This document shows, one piece after another, positions 11,009-22,867 of a stretch of 64,000 nt of DNA. A program made the position numbers and the translations under genes. The notes under the pieces are model-generated. The model ran no database searches. It was not told the origin of the DNA and saw only the letters and a list, made by a program, of their open reading frames with translations. The stretch is taken from assembly GCA_030141605.1 (NCBI GenBank), contig JAQGDQ010000034.1, positions 124,001 through 188,000 of the forward strand. Reading direction: 5' to 3'. The DNA comes from Tubiluchus corallicola (lineage: Eukaryota > Priapulida > Priapulimorpha > Priapulimorphida > Tubiluchidae). Numbering within the stretch: position 1 is the first letter of the stretch; the number at the start of each line of letters is the position of its first letter.

Positions 11009-12240
11009 TTGTATAAGTATAAGCAAAAGTGTGTATGTAATGTTATAATGTTGTTACATTATTGTGGTGATGAATTTGTTCTTTCATTAGGGATGGGATC
11101 GTCAGAGGAGTTGCTAGCTGGGCTGTTGAAGGATCTGAGGTCGAGAGGTGTTTGTGATTCTGGGGGTTCAACGTCAAGGGAAGTTGGTAGAGGTTCATCG
11201 CAGATGGTCAGCAGTGAGTTAGCAGATAAGGAAAATGTGACTGGTAATGTGTTTAATTATTTTAATAAAGTATGTCGTGCAGAGCAGGTTGTGACGCGGA
11301 AGACAGCATCTTTGGCAGTCCAGGAGAGTTTATCAGTTAAAAAACATACTCAAGTTGTTTCTAAATTAAGAGGTTTGCAAAAAAAGAGTACAGCTATGTA
11401 GTAGGTGCTAGTGGTAGCAAACGTTCTTCTCGTGTGTGTTCTTCTTTGTGATTTTCAGGGAAGAAAGTAAGTAGTGAAAAGATTGTGTCTCAATATAAAT
11501 CCAAGACAGGTTCATTAGATTTAAAGCCGAAGAATCCTGCAATATCTTATGATGATCATAATGAAATTGTGTCATGTGATGAGGGTGGTTCAGCTATGTT
11601 GCCAAAAGGGGAGGTTAGTAAGAGGGGGAGAGTAGCTTGCGTAATTCTAAGTTTGTAGATGAGGTTGGTGGTTCGTTAGTGGATAAGGATGTGCAGACTG
11701 AGGCAATATTAGAGTATGACTCAAAGATAGATTCGATTTTAAGGATTATGAAGACTTTTTTGAAAGTGGAGGCTGTAGGGGCTAAGACACACGAAGGGGG
11801 GTTAGCGATACCTACTCGCTATAGCGGTCAGAAAATAGATAATTATCTTGTCAAGAGAAGTGCAGATAAGCATGTAGGGCAGACTGAGAGGTCAAAAGAG
11901 ACTTGGCAGGTAGCCTTCGTAGGGAGAGTTTAGCTTTTTTAGATAAGCAGTGTCCTGATTTAAAAGACCATGCATCCGAGTTATTTAGTCTATTTGATTT
12001 GGCAGATAAAGATGACAGATTATTACTAGCTCGTTTTCATGCTATTTTGCATAAGATGGAGACACTGGGTGGCATGCATATGAGGATTTCTTCTTTAAGT
12101 TCTAGCACATTAAAACAAGCATAGGAGTTTGCTCAATTAAGTCGCAGTTATAGTTGTACTTATGATTCATTGTTAGTTGAGATCAGGGGTTTCATTTCTT
12201 CAACAAAAGCAGGGAGGTGTAAGGGGAAGTAGGTTAGGAA
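11009..12240 (+). pseudogene. Broken ORF of unknown origin, probably element-derived
   Basis: A GT-rich block unlike its AT-rich surroundings encodes a hydrophilic protein in at least three frame segments: 11009-11401 (contains SEELLAGLLKDLRSRG), about 11460-11640 (SQYKSKTGSLDLKPKNP), then 11640-11930 (KDVQTEAILEYDSKIDSIL). It continues after a frameshift to 12124 (LFDLADKDDRLLLARFHAIL). The pieces join well if two single-base shifts near 11630 and 11925 are allowed, suggesting one former ORF of about 400 residues. No domain was recognised; the last part looks helical. Possibilities are the structural ORF of a retroelement or large DNA transposon, or a lost host gene. Confidence 0.45.
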
Positions 12241-12759
12241 GTCTATTAAATAAACTAATTAATTAAATAGCTACACTGGATGTATGTAATTTTTGTGGCT
12301 CTTTATATATGTAATGTGCATATAAAGTTTTTAGTAAATTATGTAAAAATGTATTAATAATATAATTGTGTAATTATACGTATGCATGTATGGCCAAGAA
12401 GATGACTGGACCAATCACCTGGCCTGATAAAGCAAGCTTCAAGATTAACCGGCTAGCCTTCATACCAGCCAATCAGACTGCTTCTCGCATTTCTTGCACA
12501 TATGGGCATGTCAATGGTGGCTTGGGTGGTAGCTTGCTCTGTTCTGTGATTGTACAGCATGATAATTTGCTCTGTTCTGTGATTTTGAGCTGCTATTAAA
12601 TGCAGCAGTGTCATGTATGTAATCAATGCTAGCTATACAATCTTAAAGAAGAAAGCAGTGTCATAAATACACTTTACAATGTACTGAGAAGCACAAGCAG
12701 TGCTAACTCTGTAAACAATTGCAAAGTTGTTTTCACACTGTTTAGGCTAATCAAAAATC

Positions 12760-13335
12760 TAGTAAAATTACAGCAAGTGAAAGATCAGTTGACAACATTA
12801 ATTTTATTTGGAAGTTTAAGTGGTCCATACTGTACAATAAAACAAATAATGTCAAAAGGAATGTTAAACCGACATCATCAGTGAATGTACTGTATCCTAA
12901 GTTCGGTTCATTTAAATCATTGATCATAGAGCTTTTTACAGATGCATCATGGGGAAATTTCACACATAGCAATTCAAGTGGATAAGGACAAAGTTTCCAC
13001 TACTTCAGGTACTGAGACATTAGCAGTATGTGGTGGCCTTAATACGGCAACATACATCAGACATTTTGTGTCAGAAATACGAAATGTAATAGCATGCACT
13101 GACGACAAATCTTTGGAGCTAAGTCACACAGCTCTGGCAAACAAGCACTCGAGAAAAGACTCAGAACAGATCTAGTAGAAGTCCAGAGACTTTGCAAAGA
13201 AGAAAATGAAGTGATGAATGGGATACCAACAAAATCACAAATAGCTAATTGTTTGACAAAAAAGGAGCAAGTCCTTGCATGATATTGTCAGCTGTCAAGG
13301 AAGCAAAGCCAGATGGTCAAGCACATGAGCAAAAT
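12760..13335 (+). pseudogene. Copia-like RNase H remnant
   Basis: A degraded retrotransposon RNase H. ELFTDASWGN near 12930 is the first catalytic-aspartate motif, a damaged central part follows, then LRTDLVEVQRLCKEENEV near 13160 and IANCLTKKGAS near 13240. This order and the CLTKKGAS ending are typical of animal Ty1/copia-group RNase H. Frames are broken several times. No flanking LTR found. Confidence 0.7.
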
Positions 13336-13590
13336 AAAAGATGCCTGATAATTACATGATGTATAAAAACATCATAACTCAGTTTATTTTAATTATCTGC
13401 AGATATTTTTATTATTATATGCATGCATTTACTACACGTCTTAAAAGTTATCAAAATTTAGATTTTCAGACTTGTGATTTGAGCCTTGAATCATTGAAAC
13501 TTTTAACTGCAAACTTACAATGTACTTTAGTTTAAAACTGTAAATAGCCCTGTGCATGTGAGAGTTATTAAAGAAACAAGAAGGGGAAAT

Positions 13591-14001
13591 AATAATAATA
13601 AAAACTGGTGCTAAATCAAGAACCACAGAATCTTAAGTATATTCCTGACAAATTACGTAAAATTATGTCGCTGCTTAACAATGTGGGCTAACTTGCTTAA
13701 TTTTCCAATCTGTTCTAATGCTTCATCAGTTCACTACTTCAAACTAAATGTAACAATGTTACGGTATATGTAATAAAATAATAATAATAATATTAATATT
13801 TATAATAATAATAATAAAAACTGGTGGTAAATCAAGAAGATTCTGCTGTGAAACAGAATTATAAATATATTCCTGACAAATTACGTAAAATTATGTTGCT
13901 GCTTAACAATGTGGGCTAACTTGCTTAATTTTCCAATCTAGTCTAATTTTTCATCAGTTCACTACTTCAAACTAAATGTAACAATGTTACGGTTTATGTA
14001 A
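13591..14001 (+). repeat. Direct repeat, two copies of ~200 bp
   Basis: Copy A (13591-13773) and copy B (13802-14001) both start in AATAATAATAAAAACTGGTG and end near CAATGTTACGGT followed by ATGTAA. They are highly similar apart from short indels near the start. Noncoding. Confidence 0.9.
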
Positions 14002-15370
14002 CCTCTACAAATGATTCAATTTATATTGCACTTATATGTTATTTTTTTATAAAAGAGAACAATAGGAATCTGTTATGTATGGGAAAGAGTGCCGGTGTTG
14101 CTAAAAAGCGAGTGAGCACGACTCGTGGCATTCCCGTTGTTTCTCTGTGACTTTGTAATGACCAAACAAAGTTTATGAAGTACACTTAACAGAAAACACA
14201 GACCTAATGTCATCAGTTGATATTTTAGTATCTAACTATACTTATTCAGCGTGTTGTTTGCAAAATACTTTGCTGTTAATTAGAAAAACTCTGGTATGGC
14301 AGGCTTTTTGTAAAATTTAATGAAATGTGTGAACTCTGCAAAGTATTGGAAAGGTATGAAGTTAAAATTGAAAAAAACAACTTGGTGCAAATTGCAGCAA
14401 GAATGGGAAATAGGACATTTCACTGTGATTAGCCTGCGTAGACTGAGATTTATATGCTTCTCAGATGCAATAATTTCTATGATTCGCAGTAGCTGAATTT
14501 TAAGAGAATGCTAATTCTATTTCAAGTTCTAAGTCTTGAAAGTCTTGACCCAACATTATCAGTGTTGCCAGAAGTCATGAAACCATATCTAAAAGTGGGT
14601 GATCATAAAGGAAAATGGATAGAAGCTAAGGTAGATGTCATATACTTATGGACACCCCAGAAAAAATGAGTTAGCAGCGACTAATAGGACTTTAAGTTAG
14701 GAAGCCTAAAACAAAAAAAAATGTTAAAACAGTTGAGGAAAGCAGGTCAAATGAACATGAATGTGATCACGAAAATTATCAAGTTAGTCCAGCAAGTGGA
14801 GAAGATGGAGCAGACGTCACCTCGGAGCAGCCAAACGTGGGAGATTACATTTTGGTAACCTGTCTTCAAATAAGTTAAGGAAGATTTGTTGTTTTGATGT
14901 CGTTGTTGTTCTACTTCTCCTTTTTCTTCTAATGAGCAAGCCATTGTTTTAAGCATACAGTAAATAAAACAGTAGGCGAGGGTGTGAGCATACGGAGGGA
15001 GTATTTATTTGGCAGCAATGTAAATAATTATACTTCTTTTACACAATACTAAAATAAAAAAGTTATGCTAAATATAATACTTTTTGTGGACAAAAACAGT
15101 AACAAAAAGAACTTGTTATTTGTTTTCCACTACCCGCTCCCATCTTCCTGGGCCCCTATAGTAACTTGAATTTTTTGCATGCTTTTGTGACAACTGAATT
15201 AAATTTTAATGTTTAGAAACGCAATTGCTAGTGTCACAGTGACCTTTCGTGTGATGAAAACAGTTGCAATTATGTATTGACAGTATTTAATTTTTTGTGC
15301 ATTTCAAGTTATTATTCATATTTTGACGTATTTAATTTTATGTGTTGAAAACTTGTGAACAATTACCATT
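14002..15370. other. Noncoding spacer with possible faint ORF remnant
   Basis: No supported gene. A weak coding-like trace at 14520-14860 (contains VGDYILVTC in one frame) could be the tail of a transposable-element protein, but stops and lack of a recognisable domain leave it unassigned. Confidence 0.3.
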
Positions 15371-15387
15371 TCTTATATTTAAAAATA

Positions 15388-16347
15388 TGGCAGTGGCAGC
15401 AAATCGACGCCCTGATAGAAATGAGTTTGTGAATCTGACTCTGATTCTTTCTGAATCTGGGCGCAAGATTTCGGGGAAATATTGAGGACACTATAAATTG
15501 GTGCAGGCAATATGGTTTGCTGGCAGTAAACATGATCTGCCCAGCATGTAATGAACCGTGTCAAGAAAGTGTATATTCAAGGGCTGTCGATGGGAGAGCC
15601 TGGTGCTGCCAGCAATGTCGTAAAGTAGTCAACATCAGGAAGGGCAGTTTTTTTGAGAAGTCCCACTTAGCCTTATGGCAAATTTTAGGTTAGACTTATT
15701 TGTGGTGCACCACCTGTGGAAAGGCCAGAGGCCTGTCAGTGCATATACTCATGAAAGAGCTGGAAATAGGGTCTCCCACCAGAATTGTTGATTAGCACCA
15801 GTTTTGCCAAGATGTAGCTGTTGCATATTTCATCAACAATCCTGAACAGCTGGGTGGCCCTTTGAGGACTGTCGAAATCGACGAATCTTTGTTTGCGCGC
15901 TGTAAAAACCAGCAGGGTCGTGTAGTTCAACAGCAATGGGTCTTTGGGGCCCATGAGGTCGAAACGAAAAAGGAGCTTCTCGTGCCTGTGGCAAGTAGGG
16001 ATGCACAAACCCTGCTTCCAATAATTCAGCAATGGATCAGGATAGGAACAACTATCTGGTCTGACATGTGGCGGGCATACAATGCCATACCACTAATGGC
16101 TGGTGGTTATGCTCACCAAACTGTGAATCATAACTTGAATTTTGTTGACCCACAAACTGGTGTCACCACAAACCACGTTGAAGCCATGTGGCAGAGAGCT
16201 AAAGCCAAATTCAAGGCAATGAATGGACCGACAAATCGGCAAATGATTTGTGACTATTTAATCGAATATATGTGGACGCAACGTTTCGGGGAAACCGCGT
16301 TTTTTAATTTTTGGTTCCAAATTGCGGATCAACTCTACGTTGTTTAA
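15388..16347 (+). pseudogene. Merlin/IS1595 (ISXO2-like) DNA transposase, degraded
   Basis: The 3' half is an open frame from 15862 to 16347 with the DDE triad of the ISXO2/Merlin family: TVEIDESLF (first D), TIWSDMWRAY (second D) and NHVEAMWQRAK (E). It ends in YVV. Upstream in the same orientation is the N-terminal zinc finger (MICPACNEPC near 15534, then WCCQQCRK near 15604), but in-frame stops near 15690 and 15790 and a frameshift near 15480 interrupt it. The element is therefore dead. Terminal inverted repeats were not found by eye. Confidence 0.9.
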
Positions 16348-16576
16348 TTCTTCTTTTCAAGTGAATTTATTTCACGAAATGTTGAAGTTACAATTGCGTT
16401 TATTTATTTTCTTTAATTGTATTGTTTTAAGCTGTTGCATTCTTCATTATTGCCAAAATGTCGAGTATCTATCCTGGCTGGCTCAATAGTATGATGTGAC
16501 GTGAAAACTCCTAACGTGAGTACACATTTAATTTCACGTGTGATAAAAATGTATTAATAATATTATTATAAAATTA

Positions 16577-16675
16577 TACGTACGTATATGCATGTACGTA
16601 CGTACGTACGTACGTATGCGCACGCGCGTGTGTCTGTGTGTGTGTGTATGTATGTATGTACGTACGGACGTTGTC
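16577..16675. repeat. Alternating purine-pyrimidine microsatellite
   Basis: Runs of ACGT, then GC/GT dinucleotides and TATG repeats. Almost the whole tract alternates purine and pyrimidine. The segment just upstream (about 16545-16580) shares AAAAATGTATTAATAATAT and ATTATACGTA with 12345-12390, suggesting a common repeat. Confidence 0.8.
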
Positions 16676-17520
16676 ATCATCATTGTCATTACATTCAGCT
16701 TTGTAAATATGCTTCCCACTACATTCCCCCAGTTCTCATAGACCAAAATTGTATAAGCTACTATAAGTTGTACATGCATAACGATGATGGAATCAGAATA
16801 GTGGTAGTGATGACGATAACAATAAAAATAGCACTGCAATAATGGTGGTGATAATGAGTATATAAACCTAAAATGCCATTATAATCCTGTGCCAGTCATT
16901 GTCTTTTTTGTCAGACCCAGTGTACTGCAAATTTGATACACACACAAGGCTAGTTTCTGTTTGCCGTTTATGAAGGATAAGCTTGCTTGCCGCTTGTAAT
17001 TCATAATTCATATGCACTGTATGCTTGCTTAAGTAGTGGCACTATTCAAGCTAAAATGCCCAACAACTGGATTACTGAAAACTTTCCAGAAGACCATCAC
17101 TCCAAGAGACGATAGAAGCATAGAGACTCCCTTCTGAAACTCAAGCACAACAATTTTCGTAAATGTATACAACAGACCGACGGTACGACCACGCTGCCAA
17201 GACAAAACCTTAACATTGACAAATGGCACTCTGCAATAACAGAAACTATTGGAATGAGTTTTTATTCAGTTGCGTTTTAATTGTTATAACCCATTTTGTT
17301 AATTTCAGTTTTCTCACAGCGCCCACTCCACCATATTGCAAGCAATCTGCTATGTAGTGGTATAATAAACCCGCATAAAACTGATTAAAACACACTCTCG
17401 TCTCTTGTTAAATCAAGATACATGTTAGAGATAATGTACCAAAGTTTATCCACTGGCGTATTACCACCAAGCTGGAAAATGGCCAGAGTATCTGCTATCA
17501 ACAAGAAAGGTTTAAGATAC

Positions 17521-18317
17521 CCGTATATACTCGCATATAAGCCTACATCGCATATAAGCCGACCCCCTAAAACTGCTTTAAAATGGCCAGTTTTTGCAAA
17601 AACCCGTATATAAGCCGACCATCAACTTGTCTAATTTTACTCCACACCCAATCAACAAAATTATCACTTTTAGCTTGAAGTCAGCAGTATAGGACATACG
17701 TTTTCTTTTTTCTCCAGGCATGGTGTATTGCACAAATAATTTTACAACTAAAATTATGAAAATTCAGCACACTTTTGGTTTGCTGTTCCTCTATAAGCCA
17801 CGTGACCCTCGTCTCAACACGCGCTGCCTACCAATTGGCTGATGATGTCGGCTTGGTTACGGCTCGCAACTGGTGACACACAGTGGTGTATTGCTAAATA
17901 AAAAGTAGGTGGACGGCTAGTCTCAAGACTTACCATTTTACATTCACAAATTTGAAAGAAATTGACATTATTTAAAACCGTTTTTTGAAAAAATGAAAAC
18001 AAGTAGATTTAATATTAAACCCGTATACATTTTTAATATTTTTTATCTGATGAATACAAAAAGCAGACATTTATTGAAATGTGAATTTTTTCTAAAAAAA
18101 GTGGGTGGACGGCGATCCCCCACGATCCCCCTCCAATACACCACTGGTGACACACAACCAAATAACGAGTCAGATAGCGATGAAAATGTCTGGCTGGAAA
18201 ATTGGCATTAGTGTCTGTCCTTGTGTTCATTTTGTTTCATGCGCATATAAGTCGACCCCCTGATTTCAGTATTGTATTTTATAGTTCTAAATTCGGCTTA
18301 TATGCGAGCATATACGG
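17521..18317. mobile_element. DNA transposon (nonautonomous) nested in the reverse transcriptase
   Basis: Ends are inverted repeats: CCGTATATACTCGCATATAA at the left and, on the opposite strand, CCGTATATGCTCGCATATAA at the right. Subterminal copies of ATAAGCCGACCC also occur. TA lies next to both ends, consistent with a TA target duplication. It interrupts the flanking reverse transcriptase and encodes no protein. A second element is inserted inside it. Confidence 0.8.
17881..18146. mobile_element. hAT-type MITE with 8 bp target duplication
   Basis: A 266 bp element with perfect 13 bp inverted ends (CAGTGGTGTATTG and its complement). It is flanked on both sides by GTGACACA (17873-17880 and 18147-18154). 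The CAGTGG-type end and the 8 bp target duplication are hAT hallmarks. Noncoding; it sits within the larger inverted-repeat element. Confidence 0.93.
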
Positions 18318-19287
18318 TAGTTAGCAAAAAATTATAGACATCAGTTGTTTGTAAATTACTAGAAGGGATAATTAGGGACAAAATCAACTGCTTTATTACT
18401 GAACACAACTTCATTAGTGACAGTTAACATGGTTTCAGAACTGGTAGATTTTGTATTACAAATTATATTAGTTTCACATGAAGAATGGATCGATGGATTT
18501 ACTCAATAATAAAGATAAAGTCAATGTAATCTATTATGATTTTTTAAAAGTACTTGATAGAGTCTCATCTGTGGCTGCTCCAAAAACTTGAGTTATACAG
18601 AGTTTGTGGTCACTTATTAATATGGATTAATAATTTTCATTTTGTGAGAAACCAATGTGTAGTAGTCAATGGGCATGAATCAGAATGGACTAATGTCACG
18701 AGCATACCACAGGAAAGTGCCATTGGGCCTATTTTATTTATTTTAATATTATTTTATTATTAGCAGCCCCCTTGCCCTTTTCCAAGAAAATGTGTGATCA
18801 ATGATTGTCCCAAAGAACATGTTAACAGGCAATAATTCGGCAGCACTTTTTCAAGTCGTGAGCTTGGGGATGAATCTATAATTAGACTGCTGATGGTGAT
18901 TCCTTACTGTAATTCTAAGAAATGTAAAGAAATGCGCCAGAATACTCAGGAAAATTATGTAAAAAAATCAATAGTCTTGGGTATTCAGTTCCGAACAATA
19001 TCTGATTATAATAGGTCTGCGCACGGCCACGCATGTTCAGTTGTTCAGTACATATTGCTACATTTCTCCTTTAGAAGTTATATAGTGCAGAATAACTACA
19101 GTAACTATTCAGTTATGAACTGTAAGAAACTGTAAGAACAATACAGCTATAAACTGTGAGTAACTTTACGGCCATAAACTGTGTGTAACTTAAGTAGCAA
19201 ATGCATATATTTTAAATATGTCCACTTTTAAATATCATCAGTCTTGCACATTCCTTTAGGCTTTTTGGTTTCGGCAAGTCCATATGT

Positions 19288-20330
19288 TTACAAATTCAAC
19301 TTCAACGCTACTTTTGTTACACGATCAGACAACGTTTTCACTAGTTCTTGTACAGTAACGTAGTGGTTTTTCTTGTTGACCGCTGATGAGTTGCTGATAG
19401 ATTGATACATTACATCGCTAGACTTATGTTTGCATGGAGAGCCTTTGGGGGAATTAGGAAGAGTAGTTGTAGGAGAAGGCATAGGGGTAGGTAAGGTTGC
19501 AACAGTTGCTCTGTTTCTACGAAGTGTTGTGCCATCGTCACTCTTCATGATAACTGATCTTGGGTTTGCTGATTTGCCAATCACTGTCCCATAGCACTTC
19601 TCCTCGCGTAGGCAGACATCTTGGCTATTTTTCCACTCCGGGAGCATTCTTGTACGATGTCTCCTGTTGAAACTTTCCCATGATTTGCTGCACATGATTT
19701 CAACCTTGGAGCAATTTCAACCTTACTATCGATTGATATGTCCAGAATACAAATGAAGTCATGGGATTCGCGCTCTTACTGACGTTCCGTTAGGAGTTCG
19801 ATCGGTAAAAGTCCATTCTGCAAAGGAGCAGCTCAATGCTGCAACAAGGCTTAAATGGATTTTTTTCGCTCTGACGTGAAAAAATTGTCATTATCGTGTA
19901 AATATTGTCACATAAATCATTGTACACGCAAATGATTATTAAGGTGCAAGTTGGTTCTAAGCAGGCTTTGATAAAGTTCATAAACGTCTTCTACAACTCC
20001 TAAAAAAGTTCCTCTTCTCCAGAATCGTCAACCCTTTGTATTTCTTCTTGCCACTGTTCTTGCAATGTCGAGCCTATTTGTGAGTAGGCCTACGCAAGCT
20101 TGGCTAGGAGTTGGATGAGCCACATACACTCTTGTAGTGTCAAGTTTTTCTACATCCATTACATATTGCATCCTTTGCTAAACATTTATCTCTCTGAAGA
20201 AATGTTCCAAGACAATTCGGGCATTTTGTAATGGTTATTAACTGGGTGTGGTTTCTTAGTCTTTACAGTCTCCTCTTTCTCTGAATCGGCTCCACGTAAG
20301 ACATCATTGCTTTGCTTTCGGGCTTCGTGT
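19288..20330 (-). pseudogene. Gypsy-like retrotransposon remnant with internal deletion
   Basis: On the minus strand, 20330-20040 carries a damaged zinc-knuckle-like segment (CPNCLGTFLQRDKC then CNGC). Then 19695-19288 reads like the tail of an integrase: CYGTVIGKSANPRSVIMKSD followed by TTLRRNRATV, and a proline/threonine-rich end. The reverse transcriptase and integrase core expected between them are absent. Family assignment rests mainly on the RRNR-type C-terminal motif. Confidence 0.55.
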
Positions 20331-20479
20331 TGTCTTGCAAACATAATTTCCAAAGAGCTTTTGGACCGACTGTCTATAACTACATAACAGAGACAAGTAC
20401 TACCCCACTTTTACCTTAAACACCACTGGTCAGGCAAGGCAACAGCAGGTAGCATTTTTAAAGACTTTAGTATGACCCA

Positions 20480-20541
20480 TTCGCAGTATAGAACTCATGG
20501 CCTCCCAGACAGATGGTGAATGCATTACCACTAGACCAAAT
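20480..20541 (-). repeat. tRNA-derived SINE fragment
   Basis: Read on the minus strand, a polymerase III A-box-like TGGTCTAGTGGTAATGC is followed ~30 bases later by a degenerate B box (CATGAGTTCTATAC). No full tRNA fold, so a SINE or tRNA pseudogene. Confidence 0.45.
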
Positions 20542-20663
20542 TTAACAACCTGTGAACAGCTACCATTTTTATCATCGCCATCTGGCAGTACACCGTCAAC
20601 CTAGACTGTGTCTCATCTCCGAGAGTTTTGACTGAGAATCATCTGAACATTCACACTCACCCA

Positions 20664-20706
20664 AACACACACACACACAGGCACGCACACACGCACACAC
20701 GCGCAA
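20664..20706. repeat. CA-rich microsatellite
   Basis: ACAC repeats with interspersed GCACGC units. Confidence 0.9.
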
Positions 20707-20829
20707 ACCCCTACCGGTTACACTACATGTGTATGCACACTGCATAATATCATATGCACACTGCATAATATGAATTAATATCTCATATACATGGACATAC
20801 AATATATCCATATCATATACAATGAACAT

Positions 20830-22860
20830 AGCGTTGCTATAAATATTTCACTTCCTGGTTCAGCGTGTCCAAAATTAATAAGTAAATTGCGAATAATTAA
20901 GCGAAGGCAAGTTCAAAGTTCAAGCCCTAAATAAACCATGAACAACACCTGCAACTGAAACTCTTAACTTCCTCAGGACCGCACAACTCAAAATATATCT
21001 TATAAGACTTGTGACTTTTTTGTTACTGTGTGAGCACAGGCGTAACTAAATGATTACAAATTAGCAACTTTTCCATTCAGGAGAATCTTGGCTATTCAAT
21101 GATGCTATTTGCTTCAGCATTTATAAGTGGTTAAATTAGATAAAGCTAAGAAAACACGCCCTATTCAGGCACTACAACTTATTGAGTAGCTTGGTCTGGC
21201 TTACATTTGCGCGATCGTCCACACTATTTTATCGGTCGCGTGCTTGAGATCGACAGCCGGATAAAACCATCTGCTGTACAAAATTCCAGAAAAAAAACAA
21301 TCGATCAGCCAAGGACAAATTAAGATCGTATCATCTTTTAACAGGAATTTCTCCTTAAAAATAGAGTAGACTTGATGCCAAAATGTATCAGAGTGTTGCG
21401 TCTGGATGGTTGAAATTTCTGAATTAGCCAGTTTGACCCATATTGTGGTGAAAACACTTCAGTTACTGAAAGCTCTTTACAATTCTTGCGTCAAAAATCG
21501 ATTTTTAAAATCGGACCATTGTTTAGACTTAATCTCATTTTAATTTACTGTCCAAAATATACATTTTCTTGGCTATAAAAGTTAGCAATTTCTTATATTT
21601 GAATAATTAGCTTAGCAGTTAATTAACGGCAACCAAACACAGATATTGCTTACGTCAGAAACTAACTATAGTTTGTGCAATGGCATCTTCCCTTGCGTGT
21701 CAAACACGTTTGCGTAAGTGTTACAGTACTGCTTAAACGCGTGATGTCGCGAAAATGGGCTCTACGTCATATGACGTCAGAAGCTAACACTGCAGTTCAT
21801 GATCATGGTACCGCCTTCTATTTGTCGGCCACGCGCATGTGGCAAAAAGGCGCCGTTGCCAATCTTAGTACATTCACTGAGCCGCGCGTAGCTTTGAAAG
21901 TTTAACGAAATTTGAGTATCTGAGGTAATTATTATTTAATCTAAGCTTTAATTTAAAAAAAGCCGTTGTAGTTTTCAATATTTTAGAGCATTCTTTATTC
22001 TGAACTATTGTTTACACAATCATCCGTTTTTCCTTTAAGCAAATGCATTTCATAATTATATAATTTGGCATGAAAGCAGAAAACCCATTGTGTGAGCAGT
22101 AGAACATACAAAAATTATCAAACATAACGTAATCCTTGCTTCGTGAGAGCAGTTTTTCATGAACCAATGCAAAATGCAGCCTACTCCTGCGGTCTCGAAG
22201 GAGCTAAAGGCTTGATTGTCAGTTAGTATAACCGTTGACTGCAGAAGGGTATATACAACTCCGTGTATCCTACTCTAGCATGCCAAAATTTCTTAATGTT
22301 ACTTTAACAGATGCCTAGAAGTATCTGTCTTATTACTTGGGTGAAAATAATAAAGTGACAGCCTTGTAAATCATGATCACTGCTTCATCACTCATGAGTA
22401 ACAATTACGCAAATATAAGAAGAACTTTATATACACATGTATAAAAGTTATAGTCGTACACAAAAGAGCTTCTTACCGGAAAAATACTTTTTCCTTCGTT
22501 TATAAAATCATGCAAAAGAATTTTTACAGATGAATTAAAAATATGGGAGATTAAGTTGTGTCAATAAAATGGCCGGCTAGTGAAAATGATTGCTCCGCTC
22601 GCGCATCAAATAGTTTAAAGTAAATAGTTTTGTGTTCCACTTTGGTTATGTTTTGTTGCTTTGTTTAATATGGCCTTATAGGACAAAGCTAAAGTTATAA
22701 GTGGCTAAACTAAAGGCAGGTTATGCACACAATGCTCCCAACAAACTAAACTATTTTCAAATTAGGTATAATTTTTCTTTGTAAATAAATTTGTACAAGT
22801 ACTGTGAAAAAATTTTATACTGGGATAATCACGTAAATAAGATAACAATCGACTATGAAC
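20830..22860. other. Spacer; possible CpG-containing promoter patch
   Basis: No gene supported. A locally GC- and CpG-richer stretch at 21660-21910 contains two CRE-like TGACGTCA/TACGTCA motifs. It also has an ATG followed by a short open stretch and a GTAAGT donor at ~21713, so it could be a first exon or promoter, but no downstream partner exon was identified. Confidence 0.3.
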
Positions 22861-22867
22861 GATTCGT

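Larger units (their letters stand above)
17410..18765 (+). pseudogene. CR1/Jockey-type non-LTR reverse transcriptase remnant, split by an insertion
   Basis: The left piece (17422-17513) reads YQSLSTGVLPPSWKMARV then INKKG. The right piece (about 18340-18763) continues the same domain: CKLLEGIIRDKI, a degraded HGFR-type segment, then WINNFHFVRNQCVVVNGHESE and IPQESAIGPILF. These are reverse transcriptase motifs of CR1/Jockey-like elements. About 800 bp of unrelated inverted-repeat sequence interrupts it, and several stops and frameshifts lie in the right piece. The YxDD segment is missing. Confidence 0.8.

Noticed and set aside
15736-16032. Minus-strand open frames at the Merlin locus
   Set aside because: Antisense shadows of the transposase that carries the DDE residues on the plus strand.
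20480-20541. Functional tRNA gene
   Set aside because: B box is degenerate and no cloverleaf can be drawn; the same holds for the tRNA-like pieces at 36222, 36560 and 39655.
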